A DNA stretch of 64,000 nucleotides, from NCBI GenBank assembly GCA_004431415.1, contig QPMI01000507.1, positions 124,001 through 188,000 of the forward strand, written 5' to 3'. Below, piece by piece: positions 49,571-59,782 of the stretch. Source of the DNA: Cyanophora paradoxa. Lineage: Eukaryota; Glaucocystophyceae; Cyanophorales; Cyanophoraceae. Below the pieces are notes generated by a model, which made no database searches, was not told the origin of the DNA, and worked only from the letters and a program-made list of their open reading frames with translations. How positions within the stretch are numbered: position 1 is the first letter of the stretch; every line of letters starts with the position of its first letter. The translations under genes were made by a program, and so were the position numbers.

Positions 49571-50857
49571 CGTGCTGTCCTGTCAAAGTGCCGAAAGCGG
49601 TGGCGCGGTAGGAGCTGCTCGGCTGATGCTGCTTATGTTGGGTATGTTACTGCTGTCCACGAAGCTAAGAGCTGTCCACGCGCGGAGCCGGAACTGGAGA
49701 GCCGGATCAATGAAAACTGGAGGGACGCAGGATGAAAACCGCCCGCACCGGTCGGGTTCGAGAGCGGGGAGCGCGCCCAGAGCTTGGGAATGGGACCAGG
49801 AGCACCGTAGGGGGCGCGCGCGCTGGGAGGGAGCCTGTTGGGCGGCGTGGCCTGCCTTCCAGTCAAGATGGGTACAAGCGACCCATGGAAAATTAAATAC
49901 CCGGCCGGCTTCGAACTGAAAAAAGAAGCCGCGCAGCGCCCCGCCGCCGCGCCCCCGCGCAGCCGCGGCGGCCCCGCGCAGCCGCAGCTCCACCGTGCAG
50001 TTAGCGCCATTTTGCGCCGCTCGTTCTCCACTGACGTTCCACGTCAGTGGTGATCCGACGAGAAAGGGTGAACCTTTTTCCCAACTTCGGCTCTAATCTC
50101 GCTTATGTTCTGATGTGTAAGAGAGCAGACCGCCGATCGCCTCTCATGCGATGTCGTCAGTTGCGCTTCAGGCATATCGCGTTGTCTACTTGCACCACTT
50201 GCATTCCGGTCCAAGGGCCTGCGCGAGCCTGCAGTTTCGACCTGCGCGAACAGATCAGCGGTAGCTCGGAAGGCGCACCGGCAGGCGTGCGCACATGCAT
50301 CGCGGCCAGTGGGCAAGGATTCGGCACCAGCAGGTTCCGTTCTGAAGGCGCGTCATCCCTGAGCCTGTTTGAAGGATCCACTCTGAACCCGCGACCTGTG
50401 CAGGGTGCAGTCAGATGTGGTCACAATCGCCGCTGCCGATCCGAGCGCGTCGCGCGCGCAAGAGCCGCCACGCACCGCAGAGGCGTATGAGCGACTACTT
50501 GTGATCAACAAGATCAGATCAGCCGGCTAAACCAAGGGGTGAGCCTGCGAACCGCGGATGAGCCTTCTGGGTGCGAGGCGCGGCGCCGCGGCCGGCTCTG
50601 ACAGTCGTGCTCTTCGCGTAGCCGCTCCGCCTCCGTGGCAGGTCCACGCCGGTGCCGCCATCGGAGAGCTGCATCGCGGGCGTTCACACGGCGACGACTG
50701 TGTATCGAGCGTGGACCCGCCACGGAGGCGGAGCGGCTACGCGAACCTCTGAAGCGGTTCTGGTACGCCGGAAACGCTCGCAGATGGAATTGACACCACC
50801 TCCAAGCTGCCAGGTGCTTCTGATGCCGCTGCTACTCTGTGAAGCTGACCGAGCTTC
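49571..50857. other. Gene-free region with inverted repeat
   Basis: Upstream region of the homeobox gene (first few hundred bases) followed by sequence without recognisable exons. It contains a long inverted repeat at 50,613-50,745, listed separately. Nothing else could be identified. Confidence 0.4.
50613..50745. repeat. 37-nt inverted repeat (hairpin) with 59-nt loop
   Basis: The left arm 50,613-50,649 begins TTCGCGTAGCCGCTCCGCCT. The right arm 50,709-50,745 ends AGGCGGAGCGGCTACGCGAA. The arms are reverse complements over 37 nt with a single mismatch (T/C within GGACC[T/C]GCC). The loop is 59 nt. A transcript would fold into a long stem; alternatively these are terminal inverted repeats of a small non-autonomous element. 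No target-site duplication is obvious. Confidence 0.85.
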
Positions 50858-52401
50858 CTGTGCGCGTTGGAGCAGTTCGGAGATGGCTCTGAGCGAAGGC
50901 ACAGCTCGTGCAGCCATGGCCAGGTGCTGGCGAAGCGTGTTGGCTGCTGACTGGAAATTGCTCACTGCGCGTCGCAGGCGATGGGGAGCCAACTTTCCGC
51001 AATTGGCTCACGCCGCGCAACGTTCTGCGCTTCCCCACCTACACGCTGCTGCTCCAGAATCTGAACCAGGGCGCAAGAATACCGGTTCACGGCAGGTCAG
51101 CTTCCTATCTAAGTACCCTGCAGCTGTCTGAATTCGCGTTTACCCCCTGGCACAGCAGTCTGGCAACGCCGCTCATGATCAGCGTGCGTGCGTGCGCGCA
51201 AGGGCGCCGGAAGGCCCGACACAGATCCGCAAGTGCGAGGAGTCGCATTTTATCAGTTAACGTTCAGTCGCGCGGGCGCTCGCTCTAGCTATAGCTATAG
51301 CTGTAGCTATAGCTCGCGAGTCTGCACTCAAGCTTGTACCAGCTGTCTAGATCAAGATCAAGTACCAGCTGGCTTAGCTAGCTCTAGCTATAGATGCATA
51401 TGGATATCGATAGTTTTTAGTTTAGCACTCTAGGTAGTTTTTGGTTTAGCACTAACGCTGGCTGCCAGGCTGTATGTATACGTAGCCTACATATATAGCA
51501 GGCGCCTCCCGGCCTAGCTATAGGCCTATCCAGAGATCAAGGAGGCCTAGGCGCAATATTAATTCTGATCATAAATTATGATCAGCAGTTTGGGCATGCA
51601 TGCAGAGGCATGCATTCTGATCTGATAAGCTGTGCGCGTTGGAGCAGTTCGGAGATGGCTCTGAGCGAAGGCACAGCGCGTGCAGCCATGGCCAGGTGCT
51701 GGCGAAGCGTGTTGGCTGCTGACTGGAAATTGCTCACTGCGCGTCGCAGGCGATGGGGAGCCAACTTTCCGCAATTGGCTCACGCCGCGCAACGTTCTGC
51801 GCTTCCCCACCTACACGCTGCTGCTCCAGAATCTGAACCAGGGCGCAAGAATACCGGTTCACGGCAGGTCAGCTTCCTATCTAAGTACCCTGCAGCTGTC
51901 TGAATTCGCGTTTACCCCCTGGCACAGCAGTCTGGCAACGCCGCTCATGATCAGCGTGCGTGCGTGCGCGCAAGGGCGCCGGAAGGCCCGACACAGATCC
52001 GCAAGTGCGAGGAGTCGCATTTTATCAGTTAACGTTCAGTCGCGCGGGCGCTCGCTCTAGCTATAGCTATAGCTGTAGCTATAGCTCGCGAGTCTGCACT
52101 CAAGCTTGTACCAGCTGTCTAGATCAAGATCAAGTACCAGCTGGCTTAGCTAGCTCTAGCTATAGATGCATATGGATATCGATAGTTTTTAGTTTAGCAC
52201 TCTAGGTAGTTTTTGGTTTAGCACTAACGCTGGCTGCCAGGCTGTATGTATACGTAGCCTACATATATAGCAGGCGCCTCCCGGCCTAGCTATAGGCCTA
52301 TCCAGAGATCAAGGAGGCCTAGGCGCAATATTAATTCTGATCATAAATTATGATCAGCAGTTTGGGCATGCATGCAGAGGCATGCATTCTGATCTGATAA
52401 G
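50858..52401. repeat. 772-bp direct tandem duplication, two copies
   Basis: Copy 1 spans about 50,858-51,629 and copy 2 about 51,630-52,401, offset exactly 772 bp wherever checked. They are almost identical; the one difference I noticed is CACAGCTCGTG versus CACAGCGCGTG. Each unit has a GC-balanced first half, with an open frame on either strand and no recognised family, and an AT-rich, palindromic second half (CTAGCTATAGCTATAGC, GATCATAAATTATGATC, GCATGCATGC). The near identity implies a recent duplication. It lies directly next to the truncated homeobox copy. Confidence 0.9.
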
Positions 52402-52489
52402 GAGGCCTAGGGTATGCATGCGGAGGCCTGATATCGATATCGTCGGCTGTGCGTGAGCCACTAGCCCAGTGGGCCAGCGATCACGGTTC

Positions 52490-53238
52490 CGACTGAAGGA
52501 CTCTGGCTTCCAGATCCGAACGCGGGCGTTGATGAACCAGTTGCTGGGCGGTGCGTCAGGCTCGCCCGGTTGGGCGAGGCGGGGGGCGGCCCGCACTTGA
52601 CTTGCTGCACGCCGAGGTTCGTCTGCGCTGCCAGCTGCACCTTCTCCTCCTCCGTGGGGTACGGGTGCTGTGCTGTCGTTAGACGGCGTCCGGGCGCGCG
52701 CGGGCACAGCGCCAGCGCGGGGCTGGGCGGTGCTCGGGGGGCCGCCGGGCGGAGAGGCGGGAGGGAGGAAGACCGCCTACCAGGAAGTGGTCGAAGAGCC
52801 ACTGTTTCAGGATCTGCACTCCGCTCTTCGGCTGCAGCGCGCGCGTCAGTCAGCCGCACGCCCGTCAGGGGCAGTCCGAGGCGAGAACGGCCAGGGCGCA
52901 CCAAGTTACTGCGCTTGCCCACCTTCTTCGGCTTTTGAATCACTTTCAAGCCCTCCAAGTACTTGCGCTCCAGCTCCTGCCGGCGGGCCCGCGTCAGAAC
53001 GCGCAGCGCGCACCGGCCCCCGTGGCAGGAGACGCCGACGCACCGCTCGTACGGTTTTGAAGGCATTCTCGACCTTCATTAGCCTCGTCGGGGTGATCTG
53101 CGGCGCGCGGGCCGTCGGCACGCGAAACGGCGGCGGCAACGGCGCGCGGCGTACGGTGCGGAATGCGCGCTGGGCGAGTAGCTCCTGCTCGATTTTCGAC
53201 CTGTACTCCGCTGACAAGGCAGCGGAGGTGAGCGAGCT
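52490..53238 (-). pseudogene. Truncated second copy of the TALE homeobox gene
   Basis: Introns and exons match the gene at 48.6-49.4 kb: LSAEYRSKIEQELLAQRAFR, RRQELERKYLEGLKVIQKPK, LQPKSGVQILKQWLFDHFL, HPYPTEEEKVQLAAQTNLGV and NWFINARVRIWKP. It lacks the first exon (similarity starts at about 53,238, inside the intron before LSAEYRSK) and everything after WKP, where the frame runs into unrelated sequence (ESFSRNRDRW). An in-frame 12-nt deletion removes QEER relative to the parent (ITPTRLMKV for ITPQEERTRLMKV), and an intron length differs. Homeodomain helices are intact in frame, so a short homeodomain-only product is conceivable, but no start codon or promoter from the parent is included. 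Confidence 0.82.
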
Positions 53239-54556
53239 GCAGCTGCAGCTGGTCGATCCTCAAGTGCTAGCGCTAGCGCACCGATTTAGCGTTCTCCTGC
53301 TCGAAGAGTCTTGGCAAGTTGAATTACGGATGATCAGGCAGAAGAGGAAAATACCAGCTGCGAGTCGCGGGGCGCCCAGAGTATCAGAAAGGAAAGAATG
53401 CATGAATATCAGGAATAAAAAACCAATGATGAGGCTCCTGCAACCCGAAGAGCGCCTGCATCCACCCCGCAGTGGCGCCTGCTTCATGCACTGCGGCAGG
53501 GAGTCAGCCGAAGAAACTTTTCGGTAGCGCGTCGCTTTGAAACTTTTCGGTAGCGCGTCGCTTGACTGGCCTAAGAGATCTAGAGCTCGGCTGCGGATTA
53601 AACCCGCACTGAACACGTACCTCGCTCATCACATCAAATCAGAACCAGGCGAAGAACTCGCTGGAGGTGCAGGGAGCGCGCTTGGTGGCTGGAAGTTCTG
53701 GAATTTGAAGCAGGGATCGCGTCCTCTCTGGGAAATTGAAAAAGCTCAAGATATTGTGGTCGAATTGAAGAAGAAACGAACCTTTCAGCCCCGAAGGAAG
53801 GAAGCTCGATAGAAAAAAACTGCACAAGTGCATGGAGAATAAAACTGCACAAGTGCAAGACTCGGCGTGGGCGGCGCAGCTGCGCATGCAGCGGATCGCG
53901 GCCGCGGGCGAGGATCCGAAGATCGCGGGCCCGGGGCACAGATCGGCGGATCGATCGCGCCGCTTGCATGCGCAGTAGAAGAAGATTGAGCCCGCAGCAT
54001 GGGCTCGCTGCTGGCCGTGGGCGAGAAGTGAAAGATAAGATCAGCGGCGAACCCCGATATCCGATTCCCCACGACCGTAGCCTGCTGTACGATGCTTGCT
54101 TCGATGATCGACGCCCTTAGGACGATGTGTCACCTGCCGTGAGCTTCAGGAGGGACAGACCAAGGCACAATGACAGACAGGGCCGGCGAACCGGTATGCT
54201 GGCAGCCGAGCCTCAGAGGCCCTCTGCAGGCCTGCGCTAGCAAGCGCCGCGACGCGAAGATCGATAGGAACCAGGCGCAGCTGCAGCACCGCAGGCGAAG
54301 CCACTAACCTCGCAGCGCGCCGCAAGAGCGCTCAGCGGCTGAGCTCGAGGCTGCGCGCAGTTGCAGATGCTGCCACGCGCGCCGTCTCTGTGGGGCTCGA
54401 GACTCATCGCCCGGGGCTCGTCTCAGGCAGCTCAGTTCTGAACCGCATACAACTGCCTGGTGGGGTACCGAGTAGACAACACGCAGGAAACTGCGGTTCG
54501 GCTCCCGATAGGGCAGCGAGTGCGTTTCGCCCCTGAATGGCCGGCCCAGGCGCCTG
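53239..54556. other. Gene-free region with short direct repeats
   Basis: No exon is recognised. It contains a 25-nt direct repeat (53,513-53,537 and 53,539-53,563, starting GAAACTTTTCGGTAGCGCG) and a doubled AAAACTGCACAAGTGCA near 53,815-53,860. The last few hundred bases should hold the WRAP53-like promoter. Confidence 0.4.
53513..53563. repeat. 25-nt direct repeat, period 26
   Basis: GAAACTTTTCGGTAGCGCG followed by TCGCTT occurs twice, separated by one T. It looks like a slippage or end-joining scar close to the breakpoint-rich homeobox duplication zone. Confidence 0.85.
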
Positions 54557-56272
54557 ATGGAGTCGTTGTTCGACTTCTCACAGGCGCCCGCACTCGCCGG
54601 ACGCGTAACCAGCGCCGATTTTGGGGCGGGCAGCCCGGACCCGCGCCACAACTTCTTCAAAGGCGCCAAGTGGTCCCCCGACGGCACCTGCTTGCTCACA
54701 TGCAGCGAGGACACGGTTCTGAGGCTGTTCGAGCTGCCCCAGGCGATCAGCTCGCTCGCCTCGGCGGACAGGAGCGGCGCTAGCCCGCGCGCCCCCAGCC
54801 AGCTGCCGGTCGCGCTGCAGTGCAAGGAGGGCGAATGCGTGTACGACTACGCGTGGTATCCGCTCATGAGGTGCGCCGCGCCGCGCATGCAGCGCTCGAA
54901 GCGCGAACGCGGGGCGCAGCTCGGCGAACCCGGCGACGTGCTGCTTCGTGAGCTCGTGCCGGGACCACCCTGTGCACATGTGGGACGCGTTCACGGGGGC
55001 GCTGCGGGCGACCTACCGCGCGTACGACCAGATGGACGAGATCGCGGCGGCCTTCTCCCTCGCATTCAACCTCGACGGGACCAAGTGCGCTCGCCGCCGG
55101 CACCGGCGCGCCGCGCGCCCGCCGACCCGACGCCGCGCAGGCTCTTTTGCGGCTTCAACAACTGCGTGCGGATCTTCAGCATCGAGCGGGCGGGGCGGGA
55201 CTTCGAGACGGTGCCGACGGTCGCGCGCCGCAAGGACCGCCACGGCCAGCGCGGCATCATCTCCTCCATCGCGTGCGCCCTCCCCCCGCCGGCGCGGGCA
55301 GACGCCGGCGGGCGAGGCGCGGGGCGGGGGCAGGTTCTCGCCGGACCGGTCGGGGCTGTACGCGGCCGGCTCGTACGCGCGGACGGTGGGCTTGTACGAC
55401 GAGCGGCAGCGGCAGCCGCTGCTCGTCCTCGCCGGCCACGCCGGCGGCGTCACCCAGGCGCGCCCCGCCCCGCCCCGCCCCCGCGCGCCGCCGACGGGGC
55501 CGGCAGGTGGCCTTCTCGCCGGACGGGCGGCTGCTCTACACGGGGGCGCGCCGGGACGGGCAGCTGCTCTGCTGGGACGTGCGGGCCACGGGGGCCGTGC
55601 TGGCGCGGCTGGCGCGGCCGTGCGGCAGCAACCAGCGCCTCGCCTTCGACGTCGACGCCGCCGGGCGCTACCTCGTCACGGGCGCGCAGGACGGCCGCGT
55701 GCTCGTCTACCCCGCCTGCCCCGACGCCGAGCAGCCCGAGCCCCTCCTCGCCTTCCCCGCCCACGCCAGTGCGCCCTCCACCGCCGCCCCCGCGGGGCGC
55801 TCCGCGGCGAGCCGGGGGTCGCAGGCTGCACGAACGGGGCGAGCCTGCACCCCTTCCTCCCGCTCCTCGCCACCGCCTCGGGCGAGCGCACCCTCGAGCC
55901 GGCCCCGCGCGACGCCGGCGACGCCCCCGGACCCCCGCAGGCCCGCCCGCCCCCCGCCACGCCTCGGCGCCCTCCTCAAGCGGGGCGACAGAGGGCGGGT
56001 GCGGGGAGAACGCGGTGGGCGTGTGGCTCGTGCGCCGCAACGCCGCCTACGTGGCCCCAGCCCCAGCCCCCGCCGCCCACGAGGTGCCCGCCTCCACCGC
56101 CCCCCGCCCGCCCGCCCGGCTCGAGACCGCCTCAGCGGCGGTGCAGGGCGCGGCGGCCGGCGCGCAGGCGGGGGCGGCGGCGGGGCCGGGCGGGGTGGAG
56201 GAGGGCCCCGCCGACTCCGGCCCCGGCGTGGCGCAAGACCCGCACGCCAAGCGGGCGCGGCCGGACGGGTAG
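54557..56272 (+). CDS. WRAP53: WRAP53/TCAB1-like WD40 protein
   Basis: ATG 54557 (MESLFDFSQAPALAGRVTSA). The family-specific segments are present: NFFKGAKWSPDGTCLLTCSE, CVYDYAWYPLM, CRDHPVHMWDAFTGALRATY then RAYDQMDEIAAAFSLAFNLD, LFCGFNNCVRIFSIERAGRD, GIISSIA, SGLYAAGSYARTVGLYDERQ, VAFSPDGRLLYTGARRDGQL and NAVGVWLVRRNA, with TAG at 56270-56272. This is a WD40 propeller of the TCAB1 type, which in animals delivers telomerase RNA and scaRNAs to Cajal bodies by binding CAB-box RNAs. The C-terminal tail is Pro/Ala-rich and ends KRARPDG. Introns have both GT and GC donors. Telomerase or scaRNA function here is inferred from the family. Confidence 0.88.
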   Translation: MESLFDFSQAPALAGRVTSADFGAGSPDPRHNFFKGAKWSPDGTCLLTCSEDTVLRLFELPQAISSLASADRSGASPRAPSQLPVALQCKEGECVYDYAWYPLMRCAAPRMQRSKRERGAQLGEPGDVLLRELVPGPPCAHVGRVHGGAAGDLPRVRPDGRDRGGLLPRIQPRRDQVRSPPAPARRAPADPTPRRLFCGFNNCVRIFSIERAGRDFETVPTVARRKDRHGQRGIISSIACALPPPARADAGGRGAGRGQVLAGPVGAVRGRLVRADGGLVRRAAAAAAARPRRPRRRRHPGAPRPAPPPRAADGAGRWPSRRTGGCSTRGRAGTGSCSAGTCGPRGPCWRGWRGRAAATSASPSTSTPPGATSSRARRTAACSSTPPAPTPSSPSPSSPSPPTPVRPPPPPPRGAPRRAGGRRLHERGEPAPLPPAPRHRLGRAHPRAGPARRRRRPRTPAGPPAPRHASAPSSSGATEGGCGENAVGVWLVRRNAAYVAPAPAPAAHEVPASTAPRPPARLETASAAVQGAAAGAQAGAAAGPGGVEEGPADSGPGVAQDPHAKRARPDG

Positions 56273-56528
56273 CCCCTGCATGTAGCCTCCTCCCGCATGC
56301 TCCCGCCGGCGCCATGAGGCGGTTCGCTAGGACCAGGACTAGACAAGGTAGTCTCGCAGCTTGAGCGCTTCAAGGCTTAGCATAAAAGATCCAATGATCA
56401 TAGTCTACAAAAACAAAACCCTTGCTCGGCCGGACCGGCTGCATGGGGCGGCCCCTAATCTCTACGAAGGATTGGACCGGAGGTTCTACTCGGGTCATCC
56501 GATCCGGCAGGAGCGGGGCGGGGGGTCC

Positions 56529-58076
56529 CTAGAAGTCGTCGGCCTCGAGGAACTGCGCCAGCTGCAGCACCCCCGCCCCCGCCCCGCGGGCCCCGCCCCC
56601 GCCCCGCCCCGCCCGCCCCGCGGCCCTCCCGCCCCCGGCCCTGCCCGCCCCGCGCCCGGGGGCCCCCGCCGGTCGCTTCGCCGGCGCCGGCTCCTCCCCG
56701 CGGGGCCGCTTTGCGGGTGCCTCCGTCGGGGCGCTGCGGGGCGCTCAGCGGGGCGGCGCGCGGCGGGGCTGCGGGTGCACCTGAGCGGGCGCTTCTCTGC
56801 CCCGGCGGGGGCGGCGGCGCGGGGCTTCGCCGCGGGCGCCGGCGCGCCGGCGGCGCGCTGCCCGGGGGCCGCTCCTTGGCGCCGGCCGGCGGGGACGGGG
56901 AGGTGGAGGGGGCGGGGCGGGGCGGGGCGGGGGGGGCGGGGGCGCCTGGCGGGCCCGCCCAGCTCGCTCCAGTCGCTGATGTCCACCGCCTCCAGCGGCG
57001 CCGGCGGCGGCCCCCGCGGCGGGCTCGGCGGCTGCCGCCCGCGCGCCCCGGCGCCGCGTGCGCCGGCCGCTTGTCCGGCGCGGGGGCCGAGGAGGCCTGC
57101 CTGGGGGTGGGGGCGAGGAGGAGGCGGCGGCGGAGAGGCGGGCGAGGCTGCCCTTCGCCCCCGGCGCGGGGCCCGCGGGCTTGGGGGGGAGCTCGAGGCG
57201 CCGCCCGCCGCCCCGCTGCCCCCGGCCTCGGCGGGGCGCCGGCTTCGCCGGGGGCACCGGCCTGATCTTCTGCGAGGGGTCGACGTGCTGCCGGCGCATG
57301 CTCCTGCGGGCGGGGCGGTGGGTGGAGGCGGGCGGGGCGGGGCGGCGGGGCGGGGGCGCGCACTGGGCCTCCTTCGTCTTCTTCAGCGCCTTCTGCATGA
57401 TCGCGCTCCTCGCCCCTGGCCCCGCCCCGCCCCGTCGGCCACCGGTACCGCACGCCGGGGCCCGGCGGCAGCGCGCACCCGCGGGGGCGCCGCCGCGGCG
57501 GCCGTGCGCGGCGGCCGGCGCCTTGTCGAGCTTGACGAGGGTGCGCGATTCGCGGGCCGCCCCCAGCTCCTTGTACCGCTCCTTCAGTCGCGCCCCGACC
57601 GCCTGCGCCGCCCCGCTCGCTCGCCGCCCCGCGGCGCGCGGCCGCACAGCGCACCGCGCGCTTGTCCGACCGCTCCTTCTGGACCGCTTCCCACACGCCC
57701 CGCCAGTCCCGCGCGCCGTACTTCGAGAAGGCTGTCGCCTCGTCGTCCGTGTCGATGTGCAGCTTCGCGTGGCACAGGCCCCGCCACTTCGCGCTCAGGG
57801 CGGCTTGGGCGGCCTTGGACGAGCACAAGTCCTGAAAGGGCGCGCGTACGCGTCAGGCAAACGAAGGGGGCCGAGCGAAGGAGCGCGCCGCGGCGAGCGG
57901 CTCACTGGATTGAGCGTCTCGATCTCGGCGAGCTTGTGATCATCTTGCACCGCCTCCAGGATCCGAAGGAACAGGTCCTCGGCGCTGCGACACAAAGGGC
58001 GCTGGCTTAGCAGACGCTGCAGATACAAGAATGGAAGCTTGCGGATGAACACACAGAGCCCCGAGGTGGCCGAGCT
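56529..58076 (-). CDS. Elongin-A-like protein (RNA polymerase II elongation / ubiquitin ligase adaptor)
   Basis: The first recognised exon starts at 58,076 after a CACGCAG acceptor (SSATSGLCVFIRKLPFLYLQ). Then come RSAEDLFLRILEAVQDDHKL, AEIETLNP, DLCSSKAAQAALSAKWRGLC with HAKLHIDTDDEATAFSKYGA, RDWRGVWEAVQKERSDKR, RLKERYKELGAARESRTLVK and AIMQKALKKTKEAQ, RRSMRRQHVDPSQKI. This order (LCxxVL helix, BC-box-like leucine segment, LxxIExxNP, WxxxC, WRxxYxxLxxxRE, helix with KMA-like MQKALKK) is that of Elongin A. The rest is Pro/Ala/Arg-rich, with VDISDWSELGG and a terminal AQFLEADDF at TAG 56529-56531. The start codon lies in an unfound upstream exon. The match is moderate, based on pattern only. 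Confidence 0.65.
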
Positions 58077-58522
58077 CTGCGTGCGCGGGGGTGGTCAGGG
58101 TCGGGTGAAGTTCTCAGCTGCAGCGGGGCGGACCGTGTACGTGCGCGATCGCTACGCGCAAGCACAGCTCGACGAGGGACGGTGGCGACGATTTCCCGGG
58201 CGGCGCGTGGCTTGCCCCGTAGATCGGCCGCATCGAGCGGCAGCTGCCGCGCTCCGCCCCTATCGAACCCGAAAAGCGACGCTAGTTTGAGCGCACAGCG
58301 CAGAGAACCTGGCAGTATGCGCCGGTTAGCAGGTCGTCGAGTTACCTTGTCAATTGACGTACGCCGGCAACCGGCGAGCGGCGAGCCTCCGAGGTGAGGC
58401 AACCGACCAAGCGATTCAGCGTGCGGCGACGTGGTACCTTCTAGCGCGTGGGCGGCATGTAAGGGAAGCGAGCAGCGAGCGCTCCTGGGAACGAAGCGAA
58501 CGCGCCAACCTGGTCAAGTCCG
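58077..58522. other. Upstream region of Elongin-A-like and PIG-L genes
   Basis: It probably contains the missing first exon and promoter of the leftward Elongin-A-like gene and the promoter of the rightward PIG-L gene. I could not assign the exon with confidence. Confidence 0.35.
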
Positions 58523-59477
58523 ATGGCCCCCGGCCGCGGTCTGTTCGAACCTGCGGATGGACGGCCCACGCGCGTGCTGCTGGTCGTGGCGCATCCGGAC
58601 GACGAGTGCATGTTCTTCACGCCGACGCTCCTCGCGCTGCGCGAGAGCGGCGCCGACGTGCACGCACTCTGTCTCTCTACAGGCACCTTCTTGTGTCGCC
58701 AGCGCGCCGCGCGCCGCTAACGGCTTACGGGCTGCCGCAGGAAACGCGGCAGGCCTCGGGCGAACGCGCGCGGAGGAAATGGCGAAGAGCTGCGCGTCTT
58801 TCGGAATCTGCGAGGATCGCGCCTCTGTCGTCGACGACCCTTGCTTGCAGGACGGACCCCGAGAGGCGCGCTGGCGCCGCGCTGCCCGCACGTGCCCCCC
58901 CAGCCCATCCTCCCTTGGACGACGCTCCGCCCGCAGAACTGGGACCACGACCACATCGCGGACGTTGTTGCTGAGCACGTGCGACGCTGGGGCATCAACA
59001 AGGTCCGCGCCCCTCTGCCGGAGCAGCTCCCTTGGCGCAACGAACGCTGCCCCACGCGCCGCAGCTCGTCACGTTCGACCCGTACGGCGTCTCCGGGCAC
59101 CCGAATCACGGGGCTGCCTGCCGCGGCGTCCGGTGAGATTGCTGCGGCTGGCGCTCGCAGCGGCCGGGGCGCCGACGGGGGGCAGGCGGTTCGCGGCGCG
59201 GGAGCGGTCGTCGGGGCGGGCGGTGCAGGCGTACGAGCTCGAGAGCGTCGGCCTGCTGCGGAAGTACATCGGGCCCCTCGACGTGCCCCTGCACGCCGCG
59301 CTCGCCGCGCTGGGAGTGCGGCGCGCGGCCGGGGAGGAGATGGCGGTGGCGCTGCGGGCGGGCCCCGCGGCGGCGCTGCGGGCGATGCGCTGCCACGCGT
59401 CGCAGCTCGTCTGGTTCCGCCGCCTCTTCGTCGTCTTCTCCCGCTTCGTCTATCTCAACGTACTCCGCCCCGCCTAG
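58523..59477 (+). CDS. PIGL: PIG-L-type GlcNAc-phosphatidylinositol de-N-acetylase
   Basis: ATG 58523 (MAPGRGLFEPADGRPTRVLL). The zinc-site motif VVAHPDDECMFFTPTLLAL is followed by VHALCLSTG, GNAAGLGRTRAEEMAKSC, FGICEDRASVVDD, WDHDHIADVVAEHVRRWG, VTFDPYGVSGHPNHGA with the second His cluster, AYELESVGLLRKYIGPLD and a C-terminus ending FSRFVYLNVLRPA at TAG 59475-59477. This is step 2 of GPI-anchor synthesis on the ER: removal of acetate from GlcNAc-PI. The usual N-terminal TM anchor of animal PIG-L is not visible before AHPDDE; a late hydrophobic stretch (VWFRRLFVVFSRFVYLNVL) may bind the membrane. All catalytic residues are present. Confidence 0.9.
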
Positions 59478-59782
59478 GCCATGCCCTGGCCCGGGGCGCG
59501 CGCCCGGCCCAGCTGCAGCACCAGGCGCCTGCATCATGGCATGGCACTGCCAGGCTGGGGCCCCCCCGGAGCCCGGCCACCTTCCTTCGTCTCATGCCAC
59601 CCCGCGGCCGTCTCCCGAAGTTCGTCTCGTTTTCTCCCCCAGTGTCGACGTCCGCACATGTACACGCAGCTCCGCAATTGAGATTTAACTGGTGGAGGCT
59701 GTATAGCTACGCCCGGCCGGGCACGCCGCGAATTTAAATTTGCAATTGCAAGTTTTCGCGAGCTAAAATTTGATCGATATCG
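59478..59782. other. Short intergenic region before F-box gene
   Basis: A 305-bp gap with AT-rich patches (59,730-59,782, including GAATTTAAATTTGCAATTGC) just upstream of the F-box start codon. Probably promoter. No gene. Confidence 0.4.

Noticed and set aside
49583-50031. Overlapping minus-strand frames upstream of the homeobox gene
   Set aside because: Two overlapping frames of similar length, low complexity at their starts and no domain. Nothing separates them from chance.
50858-52060. Repeated 126- and 97-codon frames in the two tandem units as a duplicated gene family
   Set aside because: The identical frames follow from the DNA duplication itself; there is no family match, splice structure or codon signal.
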